Positions 7,615 through 15,782 of a DNA stretch of 43,063 nt are shown here, piece by piece. A program made the translations under genes and the position numbers. The stretch spans positions 1-43,063 of the forward strand of contig JBAXHD010000020.1 in assembly GCA_037139095.1 (NCBI GenBank), written 5' to 3'. This DNA comes from WLMZ01 sp037139095. Its GTDB lineage: Bacteria; Actinomycetota; Acidimicrobiia; Acidimicrobiales; Ilumatobacteraceae. Under the pieces are notes generated by a model, which had not been told where the DNA came from, ran no database searches, and was given only the letters and a program-made list of their open reading frames with translations. Each line of letters begins with the position of its first letter. Position 1 is the first letter of the stretch.

Positions 7615-8011
7615 GTGGTCCTCAACGTGTTGCTGAATTGGCGCACAAATCCTCCGTCTTGCTGTGGCGACGGTAGCAAGTTGGGTAGCGAACGCCGCTG
7701 GCGGGAGGCCCGGTCGCGAAAAGGCGCGCATCGGTGTGGCATCTGAATAAACCGGGGGTAGCATTTCACACTCGTGTCAGAGGGGCTTTTTACCCCGCTG
7801 ATGCACGATTTTGTAGTTGTAGAACTGAAGTCCGTGTGCGCCGAGCAGATTTCCTGCCCGGAACCGCACGGCGACAACCGAACTTGATGCTCCGTGGGCC
7901 ACGCCCTCGGAGCATTTGCGTGAATGGCGCTCGGCCGCAAGGCATCACGAGCGCATACACGTACCACACCAGTATCCGGGTAACCCCGGTCCGGACGAAA
8001 AGGCTGCCGCC
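7615..8011 (+). promoter_or_regulatory. Leader and promoter region before rplC
   Basis: A 397-bp stretch without a convincing gene, between the minus-strand lipoprotein and rplC. It should carry the promoters of both. Toward rplC, TAGCAT at 7759-7764 is the only reasonable -10 seen, without a good -35, and would give a leader of about 240 nt. The stretch contains the stem-loop listed at 7887-7915 and a small GGGG/CCCC hairpin near 7781-7799. The open frames seen across it have no start signals and look accidental. Confidence 0.5.
7887..7915 (+). promoter_or_regulatory. Stem-loop in the rplC leader
   Basis: ATGCTCCG pairs perfectly with CGGAGCAT; inside, after a T-T mismatch, GGGC pairs with GCCC around a CAC loop, giving an 8+4 bp stem. 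TTGCG (7916-7920) and CGCAA (7936-7940) follow and could pair as a second helix. There is no U-run, so it is not a terminator. Its place 97 nt before rplC suggests an RNA element for ribosomal-protein feedback, but this is inference. Confidence 0.45.
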
Positions 8012-8650
8012 ATGGCACAACAAGCGATCGTCGGCGAAAAAGTCGGCATGACCCAGGTATGGGCCGAGGACAATCGAATTGTCCCGGTCACAGTCCTGCG
8101 CGTCGAGCCGGCCCGCGTGGTCCAAGTGAAGACCACCGAACGCGACGGCTATACGGCCCTTCAGGTTACGTATGGCCACAAGGACGCAAAAAAGCTCACC
8201 AAGCCCGAAGCGGGACACTTTGCAGCAGCTGGGGTCGCCCCTGGTCGTCGCCTCGTCGAACTGCGCCTCGAGTCAGTCGATGGGTTCTCCGTTGGTCAAG
8301 AGATCACGGTAGACACTCTGGCCAAGGGCCAAAAGGTCGATGTCACGGCTGTGAGCCGTGGTAAGGGCACCGCAGGCGTCATGAAGCGTCACAACTTCAA
8401 GGGCCAAGGCGCGAGCCACGGTAACCACAAGCATCACCGTGCACCGGGCTCAATCGGTTCGTGTAGCTACCCAGGTCGAGTGCTCAAGGGCCTCAAGATG
8501 GCTGGCCACATGGGCAACGAGCAGGTCACCACGATGAACCTCGAAATTGTCGAGGCAGACCTCGAGCGCGGCTTGCTGCTCATCAAGGGTTCCATCCCAG
8601 GCCCCAACGGTGGCGTTGTCATCGTCCGTAACGCAGTGAAGGGGAAGTGA
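8012..8650 (+). CDS. rplC: 50S ribosomal protein L3
   Basis: A 212-residue L3. It starts with the typical GEKVGMTQVW and contains the long loop region SRGKGTAGVMKRHNFKG and GASHGNHKHHRAPGS that reaches toward the peptidyl transferase centre. L3 is one of the first proteins to bind 23S rRNA. The frame continues open upstream to 7916, but the ATG at 8012 matches the family start; AAAGG lies 8 nt before it. First gene of the long ribosomal run; rplD begins 4 bp after its stop. Confidence 0.97.
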   Translation: MAQQAIVGEKVGMTQVWAEDNRIVPVTVLRVEPARVVQVKTTERDGYTALQVTYGHKDAKKLTKPEAGHFAAAGVAPGRRLVELRLESVDGFSVGQEITVDTLAKGQKVDVTAVSRGKGTAGVMKRHNFKGQGASHGNHKHHRAPGSIGSCSYPGRVLKGLKMAGHMGNEQVTTMNLEIVEADLERGLLLIKGSIPGPNGGVVIVRNAVKGK

Positions 8651-8654
8651 CCTC

Positions 8655-9356
8655 ATGGCTTCCGTAGCACTCAAATCTGCCAAGGGTGGCGACGTCGGTA
8701 GCCTCGAGCTCGATGGCGCCGTGTTCGGCATTCAGCCCAACGTGCCCGTTATGCACCAAGTGGTCACCGCTCAGCTGGCGCACCGTCGTGCCGGCACCCA
8801 GAGCACCAAGACTCGTGCCGAAGTCAGCGGCGGTGGCAAGAAGCCACTCAAGCAAAAGGGCACCGGTAGCGCACGTCAGGGCTCAACCCGCGCTCCTCAC
8901 TTCAGCGGTGGTGGCGTTGCCCTCGGGCCAAAGCCTCGCAAGTACAGCCAAAAGACACCGAAGAAAATGATCAAGCTTGCGATGCGTTCGGCACTCTCCG
9001 ACCGCGCCAACGAAGGCAAGATCATCGTTGTCGATTCTTGGAGCTTCGATGCGCCAAGCACCAAGTCGGCCTCTGCAGCGCTTGCCGCGCTCGGCATTAA
9101 CGGCTCGGTCTTGATTGTTCATGGCCGCGAAGACATCAACGCCATTAAGAGCTTCCGCAACATTCCGTCGGTTCAGTTGCTCGAAGTTGCCGAACTCAAT
9201 GCCTACGACATCTTGTGCAACGAGACCATCGTCTTCACCAAGGACAACCTTCCCGGTGAGGCTGGCGACGTGCAGGCACCTGCCAAGGCTGCCAAGAAGG
9301 CTCCGGCGAAGAAGGCAGCCCAAGCTGATGAGACCGCTGAAACGGAGCAGTCATGA
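8655..9356 (+). CDS. rplD: 50S ribosomal protein L4
   Basis: A 233-residue L4 with the conserved exit-tunnel loop containing KQKGTGSARQGSTRAP and GGGVALGPKPR. L4 binds 23S rRNA, and in some bacteria represses its own operon through the leader RNA. After the globular domain, a tail of about 30 residues rich in Ala and Lys then Glu (KKAPAKKAAQ, ending ETEQS) extends the protein beyond the usual 205-215 residues. It overlaps rplW by ATGA. Confidence 0.96.
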   Translation: MASVALKSAKGGDVGSLELDGAVFGIQPNVPVMHQVVTAQLAHRRAGTQSTKTRAEVSGGGKKPLKQKGTGSARQGSTRAPHFSGGGVALGPKPRKYSQKTPKKMIKLAMRSALSDRANEGKIIVVDSWSFDAPSTKSASAALAALGINGSVLIVHGREDINAIKSFRNIPSVQLLEVAELNAYDILCNETIVFTKDNLPGEAGDVQAPAKAAKKAPAKKAAQADETAETEQS

Positions 9357-9643
9357 AAGATCCCCGCGACATCATCTTGGCACCAGTGGTGTCTGAGAAG
9401 AGCTACGCACTCATCGAGCAGGGTGTCTACACCTTCAAGGTGCACCCATCGGCCAGCAAGCCAGAGATCCACGATGCAATCGAGGCCATCTGGGGCGTAA
9501 AGGTCGTCAAGGTCAACACGCTCAACCGTCCGGGCAAGGTCACCCGGGCGCGCAAGAGCAATCGCAACGGTAAGAAGCCTGACACTAAGCGGGCCATCGT
9601 CACCCTGGCAGCGGGCAACGACATCCCGTTGTTCGAGAACTGA
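9353..9643 (+). CDS. rplW: 50S ribosomal protein L23
   Basis: A 96-residue L23 with the standard opening (DPRDIILAPVVSEKSY) and the RNA-binding loop around RPGKVTRARKSNRNGK. L23 sits at the polypeptide exit and is the docking site for trigger factor and the signal recognition particle. Its ATG overlaps the rplD stop by 4 nt, which implies translational coupling; rplB starts 7 bp downstream. Confidence 0.96.
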   Translation: MKDPRDIILAPVVSEKSYALIEQGVYTFKVHPSASKPEIHDAIEAIWGVKVVKVNTLNRPGKVTRARKSNRNGKKPDTKRAIVTLAAGNDIPLFEN

Positions 9644-9650
9644 GATCGCA

Positions 9651-10487
9651 ATGGCTATTCGTTCACGTAAACCTACGAGCGCAGGTCGCCGTTTCCAGAC
9701 GTCGGCTGATTTCTCCGAAATCACCAAGTCGACTCCGGAAAAGACACTCATCGCAACACGCGCCCGCACCGGTGGTCGCAACGTCTACGGTCGCAAGACT
9801 GCACGTCACCGCGGTGGCGGGCACAAGCGTCAGTACCGCATCATCGACTTCCGTCGTGTCAAAGATGGCGTTGTCGCCAAGGTCGCGGCCATCGAATACG
9901 ATCCAAACCGCACCTGCCGTATTGCATTGCTGCATTACGCCGATGGCGAGAAGGCCTACATCTTGGCTCCTAAGGGCCTCAGTGTTGGCGATCACGTGCA
10001 GAGCGGTCAGGGCAGCGATGTCAAGCCAGGCAACGCAATGCCAATGCGCTTCATCCCAGTCGGTACCGTCATCCACAACGTCGAGTTGCGTCCAGGTCAG
10101 GGCGGCAAGATGGGGCGTTCGGCCGGTATGGCCATCCAGCTCGTCGCCAAAGACGGCCGTTTCGCAACGGTTCGTTTGCCCAGTACTGAAATGCGCCGCG
10201 TTCTCATCGATTGCCGTGCAACCGTTGGCGAAGTCGGCAACAGCGAGCACGAACTCGTCACCATCGGTAAGGCCGGTCGTAACCGCTGGAAGGGCGTTCG
10301 CCCACAAACTCGCGGTGTGGCCATGAACCCAGTTGACCATCCACTTGGTGGTGGTGAGGGTCGTACTTCGGGCGGCCGCCCACCAGTGTCGCCGTGGGGT
10401 AAGCCAGAAGGTCGTACTCGCAACAAGAAGAAGGCGTCGCAGCAGCTCATCGTTCGCCGCCGCCGTACCAGCAAGGGTCGGAGGTAA
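9651..10487 (+). CDS. rplB: 50S ribosomal protein L2
   Basis: A 278-residue L2 of normal length. The C-terminal part has the very conserved VDHPLGGGEGRTSGG with the histidine close to the peptidyl transferase centre, and the protein ends in a basic tail (RRRRTSKGRR). L2 is needed for subunit association and peptidyl transfer. It follows rplW by 7 bp and precedes rpsS by 2 bp. Confidence 0.97.
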   Translation: MAIRSRKPTSAGRRFQTSADFSEITKSTPEKTLIATRARTGGRNVYGRKTARHRGGGHKRQYRIIDFRRVKDGVVAKVAAIEYDPNRTCRIALLHYADGEKAYILAPKGLSVGDHVQSGQGSDVKPGNAMPMRFIPVGTVIHNVELRPGQGGKMGRSAGMAIQLVAKDGRFATVRLPSTEMRRVLIDCRATVGEVGNSEHELVTIGKAGRNRWKGVRPQTRGVAMNPVDHPLGGGEGRTSGGRPPVSPWGKPEGRTRNKKKASQQLIVRRRRTSKGRR

Positions 10488-10489
10488 TC

Positions 10490-10773
<284 letters not shown>

Positions 10774-10774
<1 letters not shown>

Positions 10775-11448
10775 TGACCGGTCCAAAGCTCAACGAAAAG
10801 AATTTCGTCGCTGGCTCAAAGGGCGGCACTAAGGCCTCAGCGCTCTACGTGCGTAGCTCAGCCAGCAAGGCACGTCTCGTGCTCAACATCATCCGCGGTC
10901 TCCCGGTCAAGCAGGCCGACGAAGTGCTGCAGTTCACCGACAAGGGAATTGCAACCACTGTCCGCAAGGTGCTCGCCAGCGCTGTGGCAAACGCTCAGCA
11001 CAACGACGAGCAGGATCCCGACGAGTTGTTCGTGCTGGCCTGTTTCGCCGATGAGGGGCCAACGCTTCGCCGCTTCGCTGCTCGTGCTCGTGGCCGCGGT
11101 ACCCGAATCAACAAGCGCACCTGCCACATCACCGTGATTGTTGCTCGTCTCAGTGACGATCGCATCGCAGTGTTGCAGGCCAAGGACGCCAACCGCACCG
11201 CCGCTGGCCGCCGTCGTGGCGCCGTCAGCAGCACTGCCGCCCGCCGTGATCGCGTCGAGCGCAGCCGCGAGCGTGCGCAGGGCCTCAAGACGGAGTCGAC
11301 CGATCTCGACGACGCCGAGGTTCTCGACGAAGTCGATGCCGCCGATGATTCGGCTGCTACCGATGAAGTAATTACCGACAACCTCGAAGCCGCTGTCGGC
11401 AACGAGGAAAGCGCCGGCGACGAGCCCGCAGCAGAAGAGAGCAACTGA
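10774..11448 (+). CDS. rplV: 50S ribosomal protein L22 with long C-terminal extension
   Basis: A 224-residue protein, about twice the usual L22 length (110-130). Residues 1-127 are a standard L22, including the exit-tunnel hairpin around RRFAARARGRGTRINKRTCH. Then comes a basic stretch at about 140-172 (AGRRRGAV, RRDRVERSRERA) and a strongly acidic, low-complexity tail at about 173-224 that ends GDEPAAEESN. The tail lies in the same open frame and its stop TGA overlaps the rpsC ATG, so it is not a frameshift artefact. L22 lines the nascent-peptide tunnel and its C-terminus lies near the ribosome surface, so the tail may be exposed; its function is unknown. Confidence 0.95.
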
Positions 11449-12323
11449 TGGGTCAGAAGATCAACCCATACGGCTTCCGTCTCGGCATTACCACCGACTG
11501 GAAGAGCCGTTGGTTCAGCGACCGCGACTACAAGGAATATCTCACCGAAGATTGGAAGATTCGCCGTGCGATCATGACCAAGCTCGAGACCGCGGCAATT
11601 AGCCGTATCGAGATTGAGCGCACTCGTGACAAGGTTCGGGTCGACATTCACACAGCACGTCCGGGAATTGTTATCGGCCGACGCGGTGCCCAGGCTGACG
11701 AACTTCGTTCGTTGCTCACCGAGATCACCGGCAACCCAAAGGTGCAACTCAACATCGTCGAGATCAAGTCTCCCGAGCTTGATGCTGCGCTGATTGCCCA
11801 GGGTGTCGCCGACCAATTGATCAACCGCATCGCTTTCCGTCGTGCCATGAAGCGTGCCGTGCAGAACGCACAAAAGGCTGGCGCTCTCGGAATCCGAGTG
11901 CAGTGCTCCGGTCGATTGGGTGGCGCCGAAATGAGCCGTACCGAGTGGTACCGCGAAGGCCGAGTGCCGTTGCACACCCTGCGCGCCGACATCGACTATG
12001 GCTTCCGTGAGGCCAAGACCACGAGCGGCCGCGTTGGCGTCAAGGTCTGGATCTACAAGGGCGACATCTTGCCCTACAAGCCACAGAACGACGACAAGAT
12101 CATCCGTGAAGCAGCGATGGCCGTCGGCGAGACATCAGGCGCACCCCGCAAGGTCGTGTCGTCAGCCGGTCGCAAGAAGGCCGACGAAGTTGCTGAGATC
12201 GAGGCCACTCCTTTGTTGAAGGAAGCCGATCCAGAGTTCGAGAAGTTGCTTGATGAAGAAGAGCAAATCGCCCGCCGTACAAACGCCGGGCACGAAGCAC
12301 CGCACTTTCGTGGGGAGGACTGA
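11448..12323 (+). CDS. rpsC: 30S ribosomal protein S3
   Basis: A 291-residue S3. The N-terminal MGQKINPYGFRLGI and the type II KH domain with the GRRG loop (77-80) are clear, followed by the S3 C-terminal domain to about residue 210 (VKVWIYKGDILP). Beyond it a charged tail of about 75 residues makes the protein longer than the roughly 230 of E. coli; such tails are common in actinobacterial S3. S3 forms the mRNA entry site and helps helicase activity. Its ATG overlaps the rplV stop by one base. Confidence 0.96.
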   Translation: MGQKINPYGFRLGITTDWKSRWFSDRDYKEYLTEDWKIRRAIMTKLETAAISRIEIERTRDKVRVDIHTARPGIVIGRRGAQADELRSLLTEITGNPKVQLNIVEIKSPELDAALIAQGVADQLINRIAFRRAMKRAVQNAQKAGALGIRVQCSGRLGGAEMSRTEWYREGRVPLHTLRADIDYGFREAKTTSGRVGVKVWIYKGDILPYKPQNDDKIIREAAMAVGETSGAPRKVVSSAGRKKADEVAEIEATPLLKEADPEFEKLLDEEEQIARRTNAGHEAPHFRGED

Positions 12324-12329
12324 TTTCAC

Positions 12330-12746
12330 ATGTTGATGCCCCGTAAAGTCAAACACCGCAAGCAGCACCGTGGTCGTACAACAGGTATGACCAAGGGAGC
12401 CTCGTCGCTCAGCTTCGGCGAGTACGGCATCCAGGCTCTCGAGCCAGGTTGGCTGAGCGCTCGTCAGATTGAAGCCGCTCGTATTGCTATGACCCGCGCC
12501 ATTAAGCGTGGTGGCAAGGTCTGGATCAATGTGTTCCCAGACAAGCCAGTGACCAAGAAGCCAGCCGAGACCCGCATGGGTTCTGGTAAGGGCAACCCTG
12601 AGTTTTGGGTGGCCGTGGTTCGCCCAGGTCGTGTCTTGTTCGAACTCAGCTTCCCGAACCCAGAGCAGGCGCGAGCCGCTCTCGAGAAGGCAATCCAGAA
12701 GCTCCCCATCAAAGCTCGCGTCATTACACGCGACGAGGTGATCTGA
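12330..12746 (+). CDS. rplP: 50S ribosomal protein L16
   Basis: A 138-residue L16 of usual size. The start MLMPRKVKHRKQHRGR is the family signature, so the first of the two nearby ATG codons is taken. The loop PVTKKPAETRMGSGKG, which reaches the tRNA-binding sites of the 50S, is conserved. It sits 6 bp after rpsC and 1 bp before rpmC. Confidence 0.96.
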   Translation: MLMPRKVKHRKQHRGRTTGMTKGASSLSFGEYGIQALEPGWLSARQIEAARIAMTRAIKRGGKVWINVFPDKPVTKKPAETRMGSGKGNPEFWVAVVRPGRVLFELSFPNPEQARAALEKAIQKLPIKARVITRDEVI

Positions 12747-12747
12747 C

Positions 12748-12963
12748 ATGGCTACATCGATTACAGAACTACGTGAGCTCGACTTGGCCGGCTTGGTCGA
12801 AGAGCTTCGCGCTACCAAGCAGGAGTCGTTGAACCTCCGATTCCGTAACGCGACGGGTCAGCTGGAAAACGTTGCGGAAATCCGCAAGGTTCGCCGCCAT
12901 ATCGCCCGTCTTAACACCCTCATCCGTCAGCGCGAAATTGCGTTGGCCGAGGCCGGGAAGTGA
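12748..12963 (+). CDS. rpmC: 50S ribosomal protein L29
   Basis: A 71-residue L29, made of two helices as in the family. The signature is seen in ELVEELRATKQESLNLRF, and the second half has RKVRRHIARLNTLIRQRE. L29 lies by the exit tunnel next to L23. Its stop overlaps the start of rpsQ if the GTG start of that gene is used. Confidence 0.95.
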   Translation: MATSITELRELDLAGLVEELRATKQESLNLRFRNATGQLENVAEIRKVRRHIARLNTLIRQREIALAEAGK

Positions 12964-13262
12964 GTGCAGCTATGGCTGACGAAACATCAACAACAGATGC
13001 CGCCGGTGAAGAGCGCAATGCTCGCAAGGTGCGCGAAGGCGTGGTTGTGTCCAACAAGATGGACAAGACCGCTGTCATCGCCGTTATCGAGCGCGTGCGT
13101 CACCCGAAGTACGGCAAGTTCATGATGCGTACCAAGAAGTTGTACGCCCATGACGAGACCAATGACGTCAACATCGGCGATCGCGTTCGCCTGATGGAGA
13201 CTCGCCCAATGAGCAAGAACAAGCGTTGGCGGGTCACAGAGGTTCTGGAGCGTGCCAAGTGA
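12960..13262 (+). CDS. rpsQ: 30S ribosomal protein S17
   Basis: An S17 of 100 residues from GTG 12960, or 96 from the in-frame ATG 12972. The core (REGVVVSNKMDKTAVIAV and the OB-fold through KFMMRTKKLYAHDE) is typical; the first 20 or so residues are an acidic extension. GTG 12960 overlaps the rpmC stop as GTGA and has GAGG upstream at a fair spacing; ATG 12972 also has a weak purine tract. I prefer the overlapping start but cannot exclude the other. S17 binds 16S rRNA early in 30S assembly. Confidence 0.9.
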   Translation: MSAAMADETSTTDAAGEERNARKVREGVVVSNKMDKTAVIAVIERVRHPKYGKFMMRTKKLYAHDETNDVNIGDRVRLMETRPMSKNKRWRVTEVLERAK

Positions 13263-13627
13263 TTCAGCAAGAGTCTCGCCTTCGCGTCGCCGACAACAGC
13301 GGCGGTAAAGAAGTGTTGTGCATCAAGGTGCTCGGTGGCACCCGTCGTCGCTATGCGTCGATCGGCGACATCTTTGTTGCCACCGTCAAAGATGCTATTC
13401 CAGGTGCTGGTGTCAAGAAGGGCGACGTCGTCAAGTGCGTCGTCGTGCGAGTGAAGAAGGAAAAGCGTCGTCCAGACGGCAGCTACATCCGCTTCGACGA
13501 AAACGCCGCAGTCATTATCAAAGACGACCTCACGCCGCGTGGAACGCGCATCTTTGGGCCAGTGGGCCGCGAGTTGCGCGACAAGAAGTTCATGCGCATC
13601 GTGTCGCTCGCCCCGGAGGTGTTGTGA
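13259..13627 (+). CDS. rplN: 50S ribosomal protein L14
   Basis: A 122-residue protein, exactly the usual L14 length when started at GTG 13259 (MIQQESRLRVADNSGGKEV). The frame is open a little further upstream, but those codons lie inside rpsQ and match nothing in L14. GTG overlaps the rpsQ stop as GTGA. Conserved parts include GDVVKCVVVRVKKEKRRPDGSYIRFDENA (seen in two adjacent halves) and the C-terminal GPVGRELRDKKFMRIVSLAPEVL. L14 forms bridges to the 30S subunit. Confidence 0.95.
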   Translation: MIQQESRLRVADNSGGKEVLCIKVLGGTRRRYASIGDIFVATVKDAIPGAGVKKGDVVKCVVVRVKKEKRRPDGSYIRFDENAAVIIKDDLTPRGTRIFGPVGRELRDKKFMRIVSLAPEVL

Positions 13628-13629
13628 CC

Positions 13630-13935
13630 ATGAAACTCAAAAAGGGTGACACCGTTGTCGTCATCGCTGGCAAGGACAAGGGCAAAGAGGGCGAGATCAT
13701 CCGCGCTCTGCCTCGTGAAAACAAGGTCGTCGTCAGCGGCGTAAACATCGCCAAGAAGCACCAGAAGCAGACCAACCAGACCATGCAGGGAGGCATCATC
13801 GATCGCGATATGCCAGTGCATGCAAGCAACGTGATGCTCGTGCACAAGGGTAAGCCAACCCGCGTGGGATACAAGATTCAAGCCGATGGCACCAAAGTGC
13901 GCATCGCCAAGAGCACGGGTGAGGTGATCTCATGA
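13630..13935 (+). CDS. rplX: 50S ribosomal protein L24
   Basis: A 101-residue L24 with the KOW motif at the start (KKGDTVVVIAGKDKGKEG) and the basic KKHQKQTNQTMQGGI segment. L24 starts 50S assembly by binding the 5' part of 23S rRNA. ATG 13630 is chosen; a GTG two codons earlier overlaps the rplN stop and would add only two residues. The stop overlaps rplE by ATGA. Confidence 0.94.
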   Translation: MKLKKGDTVVVIAGKDKGKEGEIIRALPRENKVVVSGVNIAKKHQKQTNQTMQGGIIDRDMPVHASNVMLVHKGKPTRVGYKIQADGTKVRIAKSTGEVIS

Positions 13936-14588
13936 CCACAGAGACCGCATACGTACCTCGCCTCAAGCAGAAGTACAACGATGAGGTGAAGGCCGCTCTC
14001 ATGGAGCAGCTCGGAATCACCAATGTGATGCAGGTGCCCAAGTTCGAAAAGATCGTGATCAACATGGGCGTCGGTCGTGCAACACAGCAGCCTTCGCTGC
14101 TCGAAGGCGCCGTCGCAGACTTGACCAAGATCGCTGGCCAAAAGCCGGTCATCACCAAGTCAAAGAAGTCGATTGCAGCATTCAAACTCCGTGAGAATCA
14201 GGCAATCGGTTGCAAGGTCACCCTTCGCGGCGACCGTATGTGGGAGTTCTTTGATCGCCTGATCGCGGTCGCCATCCCACGTATCCGTGACTTCCGCGGT
14301 CTTCCTGCCTACTCGTGGGATAACCGTGGTAACTACACCTTCGGTCTTGCTGATCAGATCGTGTTCGCAGAAATTGATTACGACAAGATCGACGCCCCTC
14401 ACGGGATGGACATCACCATCGTCACCACTGCAACCACTGATGAGGCCGGCAAGGCATTGCTCGACGCATTCGGATTCCCGTTCAAGCGGGGCGCCGATGC
14501 GGGAGCGCCTCCAAAGGCATCCAAGCGCCGCGGCCCGGTCCGCGGTGGTAAGGCAGCCAGGCCGGCTGCCAAAGCGAAGAAGAAGTGA
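13932..14588 (+). CDS. rplE: 50S ribosomal protein L5
   Basis: A 218-residue L5. Family motifs include VPKFEKIVINMGVG, KKSIAAFKLRENQAIGCKVT and FRGLPAYSWDNRGNYTFG. The core ends near residue 190; a further 28 residues are Ala/Arg/Lys-rich and end KAKKK, a basic tail not present in E. coli L5. L5 binds 5S rRNA and contacts S13 across the subunit interface. It overlaps rplX by 4 nt. Confidence 0.96.
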   Translation: MTTETAYVPRLKQKYNDEVKAALMEQLGITNVMQVPKFEKIVINMGVGRATQQPSLLEGAVADLTKIAGQKPVITKSKKSIAAFKLRENQAIGCKVTLRGDRMWEFFDRLIAVAIPRIRDFRGLPAYSWDNRGNYTFGLADQIVFAEIDYDKIDAPHGMDITIVTTATTDEAGKALLDAFGFPFKRGADAGAPPKASKRRGPVRGGKAARPAAKAKKK

Positions 14589-14608
14589 TCGGGAAAGGCA
14601 ACTAGAAC

Positions 14609-14794
14609 ATGGCCAAGAAATCTCAGATCAATAAGGCGGCAGCTACGCCGAAGTTCAAAGTGCGCGGCTATACCCGTTGCCGCCGCTGCGGGCGGGCGCG
14701 CTCCGTTTACCGTAAGTTCGGCCTTTGCCGTGTGTGTCTTCGAGAGATGATTCACGCCGGCGAAGTTCCGGGCGTGACCAAGGCGAGCTGGTGA
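14609..14794 (+). CDS. rpsZ: 30S ribosomal protein S14, zinc-ribbon type
   Basis: A 61-residue S14 of the short zinc-binding form with Cys24, Cys27, Cys40 and Cys43 (CRRCGRA and CRVC). This type is typical in the spc operon of Actinobacteria and Firmicutes; the long zinc-free form (rpsN) is not in this window. S14 is in the 30S head. It lies between rplE (20 bp) and rpsH (9 bp). Confidence 0.96.
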   Translation: MAKKSQINKAAATPKFKVRGYTRCRRCGRARSVYRKFGLCRVCLREMIHAGEVPGVTKASW

Positions 14795-14803
14795 GGGGCA
14801 ACT

Positions 14804-15205
14804 ATGTTGACTGATCCCATCGCAGACATGCTGACCCGTATCCGCAACGCCAACACGGCGATGCATGATGAGGTCCCAATGCCATCGTCGAAGCAGAAGG
14901 TTGCTCTCGCGAAGATCCTCCAATCAGAGGGTTACATCGCAGGGTTCACCGTTGCTCCGGCAATGAAGGGCCCCGGCGACGTACTGACTGTGCACATGAA
15001 GTATTCACACGAGCGAGCCCGCACTATCAGCGGTATTAAGCGAGTGTCCACACCAGGCCTTCGCGTGTATCGCAAGGCAACCGCAGTACCTCGCGTACTC
15101 GGTGGTCTTGGTGTGGCTGTCCTATCCACCAGTTCAGGACTGATGAGCGACCGTGAAGCGCGCAAGCGCAACATGGGCGGCGAAGTCCTTTGCTACGTCT
15201 GGTGA
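14804..15205 (+). CDS. rpsH: 30S ribosomal protein S8
   Basis: A 133-residue S8 with the start LTDPIADMLTRIRNAN and the C-terminal signature LGGLGVAVLSTSSGLMSDREA. S8 binds the central domain of 16S rRNA and in E. coli represses the spc operon at the L5 gene; that target site is not visible here. GAGGGG upstream of the ATG is a good ribosome-binding site. Confidence 0.96.
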   Translation: MLTDPIADMLTRIRNANTAMHDEVPMPSSKQKVALAKILQSEGYIAGFTVAPAMKGPGDVLTVHMKYSHERARTISGIKRVSTPGLRVYRKATAVPRVLGGLGVAVLSTSSGLMSDREARKRNMGGEVLCYVW

Positions 15206-15218
15206 TCGAGGAACTCAC

Positions 15219-15761
15219 ATGAGCCGTATCGGACAAGCCCCAATCAACGTTCCAGCGGGTGTCGACGTGACACTCGCACAGGGAACCGTCACTGTCACCG
15301 GACCAAAAGGCACCTTGTCCTTCGGAGTTCCCGGTGCCATCACGGTTCGCCGCGACGAAGCCAACTTGTTGGTCGAGCGTCCCAACGACGAGCGCGATAA
15401 TCGCTCGTTGCACGGCCTCACCCGCACCTTGGTGAACAACATGGTGGTCGGTGTCACAACCGGCTTCACTAAGGAACTCGAGATCATTGGCGTGGGTTAT
15501 CGCGCCGAGGCTCAGACTCCTACGTCACTTCGTCTGTCGCTCGGTTTCAGCCATCCGGTCATCGTGGCCGCCCCTGAGGGCATCACGTTCGAAGTGCCGG
15601 TACCGACCCGAGTCATCGTCAAAGGTATTGACAAAGAAGTTGTCGGCCAAGTTGCCGCCAACATTCGAAGCATCCGCAAGCCAGAACCCTACAAGGGTAA
15701 GGGCGTGCGCTATCTCGGTGAGAAGGTCCTGCGTAAGGCCGGCAAGACCGGCAAGAAGTAA
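15219..15761 (+). CDS. rplF: 50S ribosomal protein L6
   Basis: A 180-residue L6 of standard size. It begins MSRIGQAPINVPAGVDV and ends with the signature PEPYKGKGVRYLGEKVLRKAGK. The ATG at 15219 has GAGG upstream; the frame is open further back but overlaps rpsH and does not match L6. L6 lies near the sarcin-ricin loop, where elongation factors bind. Confidence 0.96.
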   Translation: MSRIGQAPINVPAGVDVTLAQGTVTVTGPKGTLSFGVPGAITVRRDEANLLVERPNDERDNRSLHGLTRTLVNNMVVGVTTGFTKELEIIGVGYRAEAQTPTSLRLSLGFSHPVIVAAPEGITFEVPVPTRVIVKGIDKEVVGQVAANIRSIRKPEPYKGKGVRYLGEKVLRKAGKTGKK

Positions 15762-15782
15762 GACCCAAGGAGGGGCTGAACC

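Noticed and set aside
7781..7799. GGGG-CTTTTTA-CCCC hairpin as a terminator for the minus-strand direction
   Set aside because: The stem is only four clean base pairs with a mismatch, too weak on either strand.
1..8011. The region between rpsJ and rplC as a mobile island
   Set aside because: No integrase, transposase, tRNA, direct repeats or change in base composition was seen; it looks like native chromosome.
7734..8051. A 105-codon plus-strand frame across the rplC leader
   Set aside because: It is rich in Arg, Cys and Pro like a non-coding GC-rich frame, runs into rplC out of frame, and has no start signal.
9663..10340. A 225-codon minus-strand frame opposite rplB
   Set aside because: It covers one of the most conserved ribosomal genes and shows no family resemblance.
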